Part shown: positions 53,591 to 61,785 of the stretch, one piece after another
How positions within the stretch are numbered: position 1 is the first letter of the stretch
How the letters are laid out: each line of letters starts with the position of its first letter
Source of the DNA: Pseudomonas helvetica
GTDB taxonomy: Bacteria > Pseudomonadota > Gammaproteobacteria > Pseudomonadales > Pseudomonadaceae
DNA: 64,000 nt
Direction: 5' to 3'
Assembly: GCF_039908645.1 (NCBI RefSeq)
Contig: NZ_CP150917.1
Span: 3,607,501-3,671,500, forward strand
Translations under genes and position numbers: made by a program
The notes under the pieces: generated by a model
What the model saw: only the letters and a program-made list of their open reading frames with translations
The model's database searches: none
Told to the model about the DNA's origin: nothing

Positions 53591-54070
53591 TCAACGATGG
53601 ATGAACTGCTGCTGCATGAAGTCGTTATCTTCTTCCACTGGCCGGGGGTACCTGCTTTGATCAAGCATCTCGTGAAGTCGCCTTGAGTGGCTGGCCTGGT
53701 CAAACGCCACCTGGCATTCCGTCTTGTCGAAGAACGATCTGAGGTGTGAGAGGGCGAGCTCAAAATTAGGGCTCTCCACGCGTAAACAGATAAGCGTGAG
53801 ATCGAGCTGATCGGTGAGGTCTCTGTACATATTGACGGCGAGTATGCTGCCACCATTATTTTCGGCATGGTAAACATGGACGTCGCCGGTACCGTTGTAC
53901 GAATGGGCAAAGTACAGCTTATGCAGGTCGAGAATGCTGGCTGGGATGCCAAGGATATTGAATACCGCCTGCAGATCGACGTTAGGGATTTTTTCGCCGT
54001 CTTGCCACGTAACAACGTCAGACATTGATACACAGATGTCGAATTCTTTGGCGCAGATAATTTTGGTCAC
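53591..54070 (-). CDS. Hypothetical protein
   Basis: A 159-residue soluble protein starting with GTG (MTKIICAKEFDICVSMSDVV...), with ggaagag 6 bases upstream. It appears alpha/beta (SILDLHKLYFAHSYNGTGDV, LDLTLICLRVESPNFELALS). It has no membrane segment or motif I recognise. It lies just right of the IS66 element in the accessory island. Confidence 0.65.
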   Translation of the reverse strand: MTKIICAKEFDICVSMSDVVTWQDGEKIPNVDLQAVFNILGIPASILDLHKLYFAHSYNGTGDVHVYHAENNGGSILAVNMYRDLTDQLDLTLICLRVESPNFELALSHLRSFFDKTECQVAFDQASHSRRLHEMLDQSRYPRPVEEDNDFMQQQFIHR

Positions 54071-54187
54071 TGGAGACTCTTCCGCTGAGCGCTTGGGTTG
54101 CCGATCCTATCATCACATTGAGCCTTTTTCTCAGCGCGGCTGAATTTGGCGGGGTCGACGAAGAGCTAGGTAAGGACGGGCGGAATG

Positions 54188-54212
54188 AAAAAGCCCGGCG
54201 CCAGGCCGGGCT
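54188..54212 (-). terminator. Terminator
   Basis: aaaaagcccggcgccaggccgggct; on the minus strand the hairpin ends in five T, downstream of the 54299-54631 gene. Confidence 0.75.
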
Positions 54213-54298
54213 ACTAGGCGAGCGGACAACCCCATGCACAAAGCTTGGCGCGTGGTGCTGTGATGGGAGCGGGCTGCTCGATCTTTATAGATGTCGTT

Positions 54299-54631
54299 CT
54301 AGGCGGATTTTAGTAAGGCTGAACACTGGGCGTCATGCCGTGCTCTGAACGGTGCAATATTCTTCGGAGTCATTTTTCCCGGGATTTCCTTGGCCAGCTC
54401 TACCATTTTTTGCGCGACGTCATCCTGCGCCACTGGAGTGTCTCCAGCGCGTTTCAAAAATACGTAAAAGGCTTTCGAGGACTGTTTTCGGCTCATATCT
54501 GGCTGGTCGCCTGCCACTGACAGTATTTCGTAGTAAGCCGCGCAGCGGATATTTTCATCATTTTCACTGCTGGCTTGGGTAGTAAAGGGGGTGGCGCAGA
54601 GTAGGGTTAGGAGCAGAGGAGACAAGCGCAT
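54299..54631 (-). CDS. Exported hypothetical protein
   Basis: A 110-residue precursor with signal peptide MRLSPLLLTLLCATPFTTQA. The mature part is helical with two cysteines (NIRCAAYYEIL and DAQCSALLKSA), likely a disulphide-bonded periplasmic helical bundle. The in-frame Met seven codons upstream (54652) is an alternative start; neither has a strong ribosome site. Function unknown. Confidence 0.65.
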   Translation of the reverse strand: MRLSPLLLTLLCATPFTTQASSENDENIRCAAYYEILSVAGDQPDMSRKQSSKAFYVFLKRAGDTPVAQDDVAQKMVELAKEIPGKMTPKNIAPFRARHDAQCSALLKSA

Positions 54632-54788
54632 GCGAGTGAGTCCATTCATCAAGGGGGAAGCATTTTATCAGCTCGAGGGGCTGATGCAAAAAGCCCCGGC
54701 GCTTGGCGTAATGCTGTTCACTTAATTACCCCGCACAATACATCCTGCCTTCACCTCATCCGCATGAACCACTAGCAGATCTTCCCGA

Positions 54789-55112
54789 TCAGCGCGGGCG
54801 AGGCGACACTGGCGGGCTTGACCAGCGCCCCATATCCGGCGCGTCCATCTCTGCCTGAGTGCAGCCCAAGTGCTTGGCCCTTTCTAGGGTCGACCAGATT
54901 TCGCCGCCCGAATCTACTGGTCTGCCCTGCAATTTGAGAACGAACTTTTGGCCTTCGATTACGTTGCTCGTTCCCGCGCACTCCCAAACGCGCTGCTTTT
55001 CAGATGTGGGCATGGGCGCATCTAGTCGCGCCTGAGCACCCTCGGAAAGCTGGGGAGGCTTGCCGGCGCAACCTGCAAGGGCAAGCGCTAGTAGTACTTG
55101 GGTGAATCGCAT
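54789..55112 (-). CDS. Putative lipoprotein
   Basis: A 107-residue lipoprotein precursor: MRFTQVLLALALAGCAGKPP (lipobox LAGC), start 55112 with aaagga upstream. The mature part includes RVWECAGTSNVIEGQKFVLK and KHLGCTQAEMDAP. The C-terminal end (RWSSPPVSPRPR) looks foreign, while another frame reads YGALVKPASVASPALIGKIC to 54772, so a late frameshift is possible. Confidence 0.6.
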   Translation of the reverse strand: MRFTQVLLALALAGCAGKPPQLSEGAQARLDAPMPTSEKQRVWECAGTSNVIEGQKFVLKLQGRPVDSGGEIWSTLERAKHLGCTQAEMDAPDMGRWSSPPVSPRPR

Positions 55113-55227
55113 GTAAATTCCTTTTAATTTGTTTGTATGCTTTCGAAGCCGTACAACCTCGGTGTTCGGTAACTCGTTGCTCTGCCTCAGCGCTTTCAAT
55201 GGCATCCGGTGATCGACGGGCAGCTGA

Positions 55228-55707
55228 TCATTTGGCGGGTTGAGATCTGAGCTGCTTCATCGACCATTGCACCACATCCCTGCCAGCATCGTTACCAGAG
55301 GCCCAAACCGAGGCGGTAATGAACTCCATTACCAGCTCGTCGCCGTTAAAGCGCCCGTTAAAGGTCTGAGTGGTGGTGGCTTGAAGAATGCCTTCACTGC
55401 TTCTATTGACAGTGCGCCGCTCGCCCTTTAATTGGTCCCTCTGGCGCGTGTAAATGGTCGGATTATCCACCCCAGGATGATCGTGGGTGTAGTACGCCCA
55501 TCGCTTCATGACAACGTCCTGAGTTTCCTTGGTCCGCCACCAGATGAAGTGACTATCATCCTTAAAGTAAACATAAACGTGATATCGATAGTGATCAGGA
55601 TCTTCTTTTTCAGCGTACCAAAGCCTATCGGGTACCTGGTAGCTTGGGGCTGTAGCGCAACCTGAAAGAAGCAAGCCCATAACGAGCGAGAAAAGCAGCT
55701 TTTTCAT
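55228..55707 (-). CDS. Putative lipoprotein
   Basis: A 159-residue lipoprotein precursor: MKKLLFSLVMGLLLSGCATA, lipobox LSGC. The mature part is aromatic-rich (DRLWYAEKEDPDHYRYHVYV, HFIWWRTKETQDVVMKRW), predicted beta. Met at 55707 is preferred to the one three codons upstream. Third of several small envelope-protein genes in a row on the minus strand; no family recognised. Confidence 0.68.
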   Translation of the reverse strand: MKKLLFSLVMGLLLSGCATAPSYQVPDRLWYAEKEDPDHYRYHVYVYFKDDSHFIWWRTKETQDVVMKRWAYYTHDHPGVDNPTIYTRQRDQLKGERRTVNRSSEGILQATTTQTFNGRFNGDELVMEFITASVWASGNDAGRDVVQWSMKQLRSQPAK

Positions 55708-55751
55708 AAATTCCATTTCAATTTATAAATCGACGATCAGGTAACTAGAAT

Positions 55752-55916
55752 TCAGCCGCGCGCGCCATAGAACTGGTTCAGCGCTATCAGCTCAAAAATA
55801 GCCACCAGCACGCAGAATGCAACAAAACCGCGCGTGAAGGCCCTGCGAGGCTTTTCGTAAGGCTGGAGATTAGCGAGACCACCGAGAAGGTCGGATAAAA
55901 ATTCGAGTAACCCCAT
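55752..55916 (-). CDS. Small membrane protein (54 aa)
   Basis: A 54-residue ORF (MGLLEFLSDLLGGLANLQPY...) with one clear membrane helix (GFVAFCVLVAIFELIALNQF) after a basic stretch (EKPRRAFTR), predicting an N-in topology. It is short and easily missed. Neighbouring lipoprotein genes on the same strand suggest an envelope setting. Function unknown. Confidence 0.58.
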   Translation of the reverse strand: MGLLEFLSDLLGGLANLQPYEKPRRAFTRGFVAFCVLVAIFELIALNQFYGARG

Positions 55917-56107
55917 CAGCAATCTGCCTCGCTGTTAATACATCCAGCCTTCAGCTGGGACGTTTACGTTTCAATGAAGAACCCTATCAGTCGCTGCTTT
56001 GCTTTCCGCTTGCTTCTTCAGCATTGAGTAACCCTTCTGCAGGGCAATACTTGCTCTGTCTTTCAATTGTTAACGCGAATACATCGCCACTTCCGGTCGG
56101 TCCCGTG

Positions 56108-56689
56108 CTAGAGGCAGGGGTTGAAGAATTCAAGAATGGGTGTTCTGGAGATGATGGGGATGGTAGTGCCAGGAACCGTCCCAGCACCGTAAGCCACACG
56201 GTCTGTACCCTTGATGAACCCCCCCTCAATGCCGGTGAATGATTTCCGATCGGACGCTACCATCCGATCCAGGATCAGTTTCTTTTTCGCGAAATCGGTT
56301 TTTACGTCGGGCCATTGGAGCCAGAATTCGTACGCCTTCTCTCGGGTGAACAGAAGGAAATTCGGCGCTTTTTCTATGCCTTCACTTAAGTGAGCGCACA
56401 TTACTTCCGTCGGTTTGATACGCATGAGGGGGCGATATTTTTTCCCTGCGTACTCGGTAACCAAGAGGTCAGTTTGTGTTAGCACCACCAAAGCATCCGA
56501 GCGGCGGCAAGGCACAGAATCTCCGTAGAGGTGCTCGCACCATGCCATTTCAACGATCGTAATGATATCGCTTGGATTGAGACGAAGGTCGCGCTCAAGG
56601 TTGGCTCGGTCTGCTGGTTGTTCGTAAGGGATATGGCCGCAGCCAGTGAGAGCCAAGCAGATCATGGCGATTGTTATTGCGAACCGCAT
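56108..56689 (-). CDS. Putative lipoprotein
   Basis: A 193-residue lipoprotein precursor: MRFAITIAMICLALTGCGHI, lipobox LTGC. The mature domain has cysteines in AWCEHLYGDSVPCRRSD and EVMCAHLSE, and a beta-rich core (ALVVLTQTDLLVTEYAGKKY). The C-terminus (PIISRTPILEFFNPCL) lies where the IS-rich right part begins. Function unknown. Confidence 0.68.
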   Translation of the reverse strand: MRFAITIAMICLALTGCGHIPYEQPADRANLERDLRLNPSDIITIVEMAWCEHLYGDSVPCRRSDALVVLTQTDLLVTEYAGKKYRPLMRIKPTEVMCAHLSEGIEKAPNFLLFTREKAYEFWLQWPDVKTDFAKKKLILDRMVASDRKSFTGIEGGFIKGTDRVAYGAGTVPGTTIPIISRTPILEFFNPCL

Positions 56690-57088
56690 CTGTGCGTCCT
56701 TGCCTTAAGAAAAAATTGGTTTCGCGCCCGATCAGCGCGAATACATCACCCGCCAGAACAAGTGCTGGTCTGAGGTTCGGTGAAGTTGTTGCTGCCGTCC
56801 GAGCCCAGGACTAGGCACGCCCTGATCGCCCGTACAGCTTGCTAACGGCGCGAAATTTATCACTATTAAATCGCCACTACGAGCAGGAATAAGTGCTACT
56901 CGGCGTCCTCACTAGAAATTAGCAAACGATATTTTAGCAATTTGAACTGACTGAATATTTAGCTTTTGATAATTTTGCACCACTTCTCCTTTACCTCATG
57001 GCAAACCCAGAGCCTTCACCATTTTTGCGAAAGCCGACAACGCGGTGGGCCTTTGTTCGCCCTGGAGAAACCACTTTGTTGGCAGCCC
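56690..57088. other. Region between the lipoprotein gene and the IS3 remnant
   Basis: About 400 bp without an intact gene. On the minus strand near 57070-57000 a frame reads GEQRPTALSAFAKMVKALGL then stops. That looks like the C-terminus of an HTH-type antitoxin cut off by the IS3 remnant. ttagcaaa and ttagcaat at 56929-56953 resemble the ttgctaa operators of the cI switch, perhaps by chance. Confidence 0.35.
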
Positions 57089-57761
<673 letters not shown>

Positions 57762-57766
<5 letters not shown>

Positions 57767-57992
57767 CGTGCTCCGCAACCATCCGCCCCCCCATCCTCCA
57801 ACCAGCCACCTGCGCCAGCCCACGGTCAGCGTAAGTCTGGTCAGCGGCCACAACCGGAATCACCACCTCATCAACGCGCTTCACCTCAACGTTGATCCGC
57901 CAGACCTCCTGGCCGCTCTCCAGTGTTTCGCACTCCATGTAGTTCCAGAGCCGAAATCCTTCGTGCTCGTCGTAAATATCGTGCTTGGTCAT
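57762..57992 (-). CDS. Hypothetical protein
   Basis: A 76-residue acidic protein (MTKHDIYDEHEGFRLWNYME...). It is predicted to be mostly beta (SGQEVWRINVEVKRVDEVVI). Its last codons overlap the IS3 terminal repeat by a few bases, so its C-terminus may have been altered by the insertion. No family recognised; probably a phage or island gene. Confidence 0.5.
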
Positions 57993-58046
57993 GTGGTGAT
58001 CTCTTTGGGGTGACCGCATCGTAGCACCTCAAAAGGATTGGGCGGG

Positions 58047-58283
58047 TCATCGTCCAAGCAGCCTAGTAGCAAGATCAATACCGCACTTTCGTGCGTCGTC
58101 AAATGTAATCCAGGCGCCAAGCTCTTCGCCAATCCTCGTGTAGCGTCCACATTCATTGAGCCAGACGATAATGACTCGTTGCGTCGAACTACCCGGCTCG
58201 CCCCAAATGAAGTCGATCGTTGCTTTCCTACCATTCGGATGAACGTAGTCCACGGGATGCGGCCTTTCATTGACTAAGTCCAT
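58047..58283 (-). CDS. Hypothetical protein
   Basis: A 78-residue soluble protein (MDLVNERPHPVDYVHPNGRK...). The start at 58283 has ggag 7 bases upstream. Beta-rich first half (ATIDFIWGEPGSSTQRVIIV), helical end. No family recognised; small phage-type gene. Confidence 0.52.
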   Translation of the reverse strand: MDLVNERPHPVDYVHPNGRKATIDFIWGEPGSSTQRVIIVWLNECGRYTRIGEELGAWITFDDARKCGIDLATRLLGR

Positions 58284-58360
58284 GTTGGTCTCCGGCCTAG
58301 TGCAGATCATCGATTAATAGCCCACTTCCAACCATCACGCTACATCAGTGAGGAATCCCC

Positions 58361-58669
58361 ATGCCCACAGAAAACAACCCGGCCGAGCCATTGCCGAGCT
58401 TGGCGACCGGCACCGCCCTCAATTCAGCGACTTGGACTGACTTCGTCGAACGCCTTCGCTATGACTGCAACGGCGCCGGCGTTAAATGGCACCACACAGC
58501 GGCCGCGCTTTTCACCGTACAGACCAAGCGTATCGATTATGGCTATGAGATTGATTACGCCGAGGGCAGGGTCGTGACTCTGGAGGATCGGTCGTGGTTC
58601 AGCCCCAAAGAATACTGGAACGACCTGGACGACGAAGAGCGCGCCGAAGCCGGTTGTGAATACCCATGA
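58361..58669 (+). CDS. Hypothetical phage-type protein
   Basis: A 102-residue acidic protein (MPTENNPAEPLPSLATGTAL..., FSPKEYWNDLDDEERAEAGC). agga lies 6 bases upstream. WTDFVERLRYDCNGAGVKWH suggests a small helical domain. It resembles accessory early genes of Pseudomonas prophages; function unknown. The next gene starts 24 bp downstream. Confidence 0.58.
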   Translation: MPTENNPAEPLPSLATGTALNSATWTDFVERLRYDCNGAGVKWHHTAAALFTVQTKRIDYGYEIDYAEGRVVTLEDRSWFSPKEYWNDLDDEERAEAGCEYP

Positions 58670-58693
58670 TCGGGTATCGATGGAGATTGCAGG

Positions 58694-58855
58694 ATGAGCG
58701 AAGTAATGCGTTATGACCTTGATGCGGGCGATGATGAAAGCCGGGCCTGCATGATGCCAATAGATGGCGGTGATTATGTGGAGGCGATCGACTTCGACCG
58801 GGTGAGCGCCGAGCGTGAGGCCCTGCAACAGCGCCTGAACGCAGCGGATCGATGA
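58694..58855 (+). CDS. Small phage-type protein (53 aa)
   Basis: A 53-residue ORF (MSEVMRYDLDAGDDESRACM..., ending RLNAADR). The end, AIDFDRVSAEREALQQRLNA, is the short coiled-coil tail seen in many small early proteins of Pseudomonas prophages. ttgcagg lies just before the ATG. It follows the 58361 gene on the same strand. Confidence 0.6.
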   Translation: MSEVMRYDLDAGDDESRACMMPIDGGDYVEAIDFDRVSAEREALQQRLNAADR

Positions 58856-58882
58856 GTTGACCGCCCAGCACCAAGGCGAGCC

Positions 58883-59110
58883 CTAGTCCGTACTGATCTC
58901 AATGTCTTCTGGGAATACGAGCTTTCCATACCAACCGTGCCCGGCCGTAAGAGCAGATATCGGAGCAAGCAACAGCGCCGCCAATAACAAGGCCCTTTTC
59001 AATCCGCCGACGTTGCTGACCATTACCCTGCAGATAAGCCACAGATGAAGAAGGCTTGCAGCACTCGCAAGGAAGATAAACCCGAAGGCCTGAAACGAGC
59101 TGACATCCAT
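58883..59110 (-). CDS. Small membrane protein
   Basis: A 75-residue protein with two predicted helices (FIFLASAASLLHLWLICRVM and ALLLAALLLAPISALTAGHG). The start may be 59110 (gggaa upstream) or 59119. Probably an island-encoded inner-membrane protein. Function unknown. Confidence 0.5.
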   Translation of the reverse strand: MDVSSFQAFGFIFLASAASLLHLWLICRVMVSNVGGLKRALLLAALLLAPISALTAGHGWYGKLVFPEDIEISTD

Positions 59111-59187
59111 GTTTCCCATATTCCTAAAAGCCGCAGCATAGCGCTTTCAAAGCACTGCCGGCCAATAACTCCCTCCCCTTCAAAGTC

Positions 59188-59206
59188 AGCCGCTATAGCG
59201 GCAAAG
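59188..59206. repeat. 19-bp repeat with internal palindrome, copy 1
   Basis: agccgctatagcggcaaag, containing the 14-bp palindrome gccgctatagcggc. An identical copy is at 59516-59534, 328 bp away, upstream of the ATG at 59543. Confidence 0.7.
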
Positions 59207-59219
59207 CTCTGTCGCCCGG

Positions 59220-59495
59220 TCATGGGCACGGTAAAAAATCCCCCAAGCGTGCACGGGCAATTGGGATGGCATACTCAAGCAGTTCAAGAGGAACATTCTG
59301 CTCAAACAGAGTCACTTCATAGCGCAGCGTTTCGTCGTTGCGAAAGATCTCGAACACCACGCCTTTGTTACCTCTCCAGCACTCAAGTGCGAGGCCATCG
59401 TGGCCTTGAATCACGCTTGAGGCGCAGCAGAACAAATATTCAACTCCATTCACTACCACGTTGCACCTCCAATTTTTCAGGGGGCGACGATACAT
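59220..59495 (-). CDS. Hypothetical protein
   Basis: A 91-residue protein (MYRRPLKNWRCNVVVNGVEY...). The start at 59495 has gggagagag just upstream. Beta-rich with a helical end (LLEYAIPIARARLGDFLP). It lies between the two copies of the 19-bp palindromic repeat. No family recognised. Confidence 0.5.
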   Translation of the reverse strand: MYRRPLKNWRCNVVVNGVEYLFCCASSVIQGHDGLALECWRGNKGVVFEIFRNDETLRYEVTLFEQNVPLELLEYAIPIARARLGDFLPCP

Positions 59496-59515
59496 CTCTC
59501 TCCCAACCATTGAAT

Positions 59516-59534
59516 AGCCGCTATAGCGGCAAAG
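59516..59534 (+). repeat. 19-bp repeat with internal palindrome, copy 2
   Basis: Second copy of agccgctatagcggcaaag, ending 8 bp before the ATG at 59543; it covers the place expected for the leader or operator of that gene. Confidence 0.7.
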
Positions 59535-59542
59535 GAACAGTC

Positions 59543-59848
59543 ATGCCTGAAGAAAATGTTTTGATCCAGCCGCTGCCTGTCAAGCGCGACGTTGATGGCT
59601 GGTGGTCCCATCCCGACTACCTGTCGGAGTTCGACGATGAAATCACTGAAGCGCAGTTCCATGAATGGTGCCTGCGCCACCAGATGGAAACGAAGATCAC
59701 TTACATGGAAAGCGATGTCGACGCCGATGGCCGAGGTGTACAAGCACGCCGATCAGCCGCTCAAAGATGCCCTGGACCTATTTTATCTGACAGGGCAACG
59801 AATCGCCGATACGTTGAAAATGGACGAACGAGATATCCGCGACGATAG
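59543..59848 (+). pseudogene. Small phage gene cut by a deletion into the integrase
   Basis: Starts MPEENVLIQPLPVKRDVDGW and continues WSHPDYLSEFDDEITEAQFH, a protein type I know from Pseudomonas prophages. After about residue 60 (position 59725) the frame continues in DNA that encodes the integrase in another frame, giving a meaningless tail. The point marks a deletion that removed the end of this gene and the start of the integrase gene. Confidence 0.6.
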
Positions 59849-60224
59849 ACTGGCGGTGCAGCAAGGGAAAACCCGAGCAAAAAGGCGGATTGAGATTGTT
59901 GGAGAGTTGAAGGTTGTGATTGACCGAATCCTTGCCAGAAAGGCCGGTCATAAGATCCGCACCAGCAAACTAATTGTTATGGATAACGGCCAACCTATGA
60001 CCACCAGCATGTTGCGAGGGAGGTTTGATGCGGCGCGAGAAGCGGCGGGAGTTGAAAAGGCTGACTTCCAGATGCGTGACTTGCGAGCAAAAGCCGGCAC
60101 TGATAAGGCAGAGTCGAGCGGAGATATCCTGCAAGCACGGGATCAGCTTGGTCATACGACTGTTGTTATGACTGAAAACTACATCCGTAAACGCATAGGC
60201 AAAAAGGTCACGCCAACCAAGTGA
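59727..60224 (+). pseudogene. int: Tyrosine-type phage integrase, N-terminally truncated
   Basis: The remaining 165 codons hold the catalytic domain: Arg in LFYLTGQRIADTLKM, the conserved box RDLRAKAGTDKAESS (Arg kept), LGHTTVVMTENYIRKR with the His and Tyr nucleophile. The N-terminal DNA-binding half is missing; the ATG at 59727 is simply the first in frame after the deletion point. The gene points at tRNA-Leu 81 bp away, the usual place of an integrase beside its attachment site. It shows that the island arrived at least partly as a prophage. Confidence 0.82.
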
Positions 60225-60263
60225 ATTGCGGAGCGGGTTATTATTTTGCGGAGTGAAATTGAT

Positions 60264-60298
60264 AAGGGCCTGCATGAGGTATCTCATGCAAGCCCTTG
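60264..60298 (-). terminator. Terminator of tRNA-Leu and probable attachment zone
   Basis: aagggcctgcatgag-gtat-ctcatgcaagccctt forms a long hairpin directly after the tRNA-Leu gene. The att core probably lies in the tRNA 3' end or here; I could not find its partner copy. Confidence 0.65.
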
Positions 60299-60305
60299 AT
60301 ATTCA

Positions 60306-60392
60306 TGGTGCCCGAAGCCGGAATCGAACCGGCACGCCCTTACGAGCGGGGGATTTTAAGTCCCATGCGTCTACCAGTTTCGCCATTCGGGC
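60306..60392 (-). tRNA. tRNA-Leu (anticodon TAA)
   Basis: 87 nt with encoded CCA. Acceptor gcccgaa pairs with ttcgggc; anticodon loop cttaaaa gives TAA; a long variable arm typical of leucine tRNA follows; T-arm ggttcgattcc is intact. Its 3' end faces the integrase remnant. Confidence 0.95.
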
Positions 60393-60546
60393 GGTAGCGC
60401 GGTGAAGCCTTCAAGAACAATCGAATGAACGATCACTCTTTTGGTGCGGTGCAGCAGGGGAAGAAATATATACACCCCTTCCCCTCTAAGCAAGTTCGCT
60501 GACGTCAAATTCAAGACAAAATCTTGCCGTCTACTGCAAATAAAAA

Positions 60547-60575
60547 AGCTCCGTAAATCAGTGATCTACGGAGCT
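60547..60575 (-). terminator. Terminator between tRNA-Cys and tRNA-Leu
   Basis: agctccgta ... tacggagct hairpin; on the minus strand it follows tRNA-Cys and ends in six T. Confidence 0.8.
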
Positions 60576-60583
60576 ATTTATAG

Positions 60584-60657
60584 TGGAGGCCGAGGTCGGA
60601 ATCGAACCGGCGTAGGCGGATTTGCAATCCGCTGCATAACCATTTTGCTACTCGGCC
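60584..60657 (-). tRNA. tRNA-Cys (anticodon GCA)
   Basis: 74 nt with encoded CCA. Acceptor ggccgag pairs with ctcggcc; anticodon loop tttgcaa gives GCA; T-arm ggttcgattcc is intact. Confidence 0.95.
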
Positions 60658-61062
60658 CCAAACGTCCGATGCCTTAAAAACAACATCAAACGCATACAAA
60701 CTGAAGAGGGAAACTGGATTGTTATCTGTTTCCAACCCTTTGATATCTAAAGGGTTTTTCTCGTTCCTGAATCAGGAATGGACGCAATTCTGGACGTGTT
60801 CGCCGGGCATGTCAAGGACAGGAAGAAAAAAATTCTATAGCTCCCTACCGGATACACTCCACAGCCGGGCAGACGATATCACGGGGCAATGCGCCCACGA
60901 GCATCACCACTGGATATTTCGCCATTCGTACCTACGCTGATTCGCGAGGGATCCAGGTTTCTGGCGGGCTGTGGCTGAGTGAGGTACGACATCGACACGG
61001 ATAATGCCGGCCTTACCACTAAGGCGACCTGAATAAAACGTTTCAACCCATGGAGTAAAAAT
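60658..61062. other. Intergenic region upstream of tRNA-Cys
   Basis: 405 bp with no gene I can support. A tRNA-Gly often precedes Cys and Leu tRNAs in pseudomonads; only a weak tRNA-like half (gccttaccactaaggcgacc near 61004-61030) is visible, too degraded to call. The tRNA promoter on the minus strand should be near 60690. Confidence 0.5.
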
Positions 61063-61737
61063 ATGGACCTATCCAGAAACTTGCTTATCGGCGTTGCCTT
61101 GACCGGCCTGCTGCTTGGCGGTTGCACCTCAAAAGTGACACAGAAGGAACAATACTCGGGGTTTCTTCCCAACTACAGCAACCTGCAAGAAGTCACCACC
61201 CCCAGCGGCGAGAAAGCCATGCGTTGGGTGACGCCTTCCTGGAACCCGAACGCTTACAACACGGTGGCCTTCAAACAACTGGAACTGTACCCGGCCCCCA
61301 AGCCCAATGAGCGAGTCAACCGCCAGACGCTGGATCAGCTGCAAACCTACATGACGGACAGTGCCAAGAGCACACTGAGCCAGAAGTACCGTGTGGTGCC
61401 AAACGTTCAGTCGGCCCCTGCCGGTTCGCGAGTCCTGATCGTACGCGCCGCGATTACCGGGGTCACAGCCTCTAACGAAGGCATGAAATGGTATGAAGTG
61501 GTTCCGGTCGCAGCTGCGATAGGTGCGACTCAGGCGGCCACCGGTCACCGCGACCAAGACACCGAGTTGTACATCGAAGCTGAGATGGTTGACGCGAGCA
61601 ACGGCCAAACCGTGGCTAAAGTCGCTCGCAAGGTCTTCGGTGAACAGTTGGAGAATACAAGCCAGCAGGTGACAGCCAACGACTTCAAGGCAGCACTGAA
61701 GAAGCTGACCAGCGACATGCAGGCATTCCTTCGCTAA
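61063..61737 (+). CDS. DUF3313-family lipoprotein
   Basis: A 224-residue lipoprotein precursor with signal MDLSRNLLIGVALTGLLLGG ending in lipobox LGGC (Cys21). The mature domain (YSGFLPNYSNLQEVTTPSGE, ITGVTASNEGMKWYEVVPVA, DTELYIEAEMVDASNGQTVA) matches DUF3313, a family of outer-membrane lipoproteins of unknown function. A terminator follows, so it is monocistronic. Confidence 0.85.
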   Translation: MDLSRNLLIGVALTGLLLGGCTSKVTQKEQYSGFLPNYSNLQEVTTPSGEKAMRWVTPSWNPNAYNTVAFKQLELYPAPKPNERVNRQTLDQLQTYMTDSAKSTLSQKYRVVPNVQSAPAGSRVLIVRAAITGVTASNEGMKWYEVVPVAAAIGATQAATGHRDQDTELYIEAEMVDASNGQTVAKVARKVFGEQLENTSQQVTANDFKAALKKLTSDMQAFLR

Positions 61738-61751
61738 CAACAGGGTAAAAC

Positions 61752-61782
61752 GCCGACTCAGTTCACGGGGCTGAGTCGGCGG
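61752..61782. terminator. Terminator between convergent genes
   Basis: cgccgactcag ... ctgagtcggcg hairpin between the DUF3313 gene and the convergent puuA-like gene. Confidence 0.8.
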
Positions 61783-61785
61783 TTG

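Noticed and set aside
61000..61035. tRNA-like half resembling a tRNA-Gly upstream of tRNA-Cys
   Set aside because: Only a D-arm-like piece is present; no anticodon stem or T-arm can be folded.
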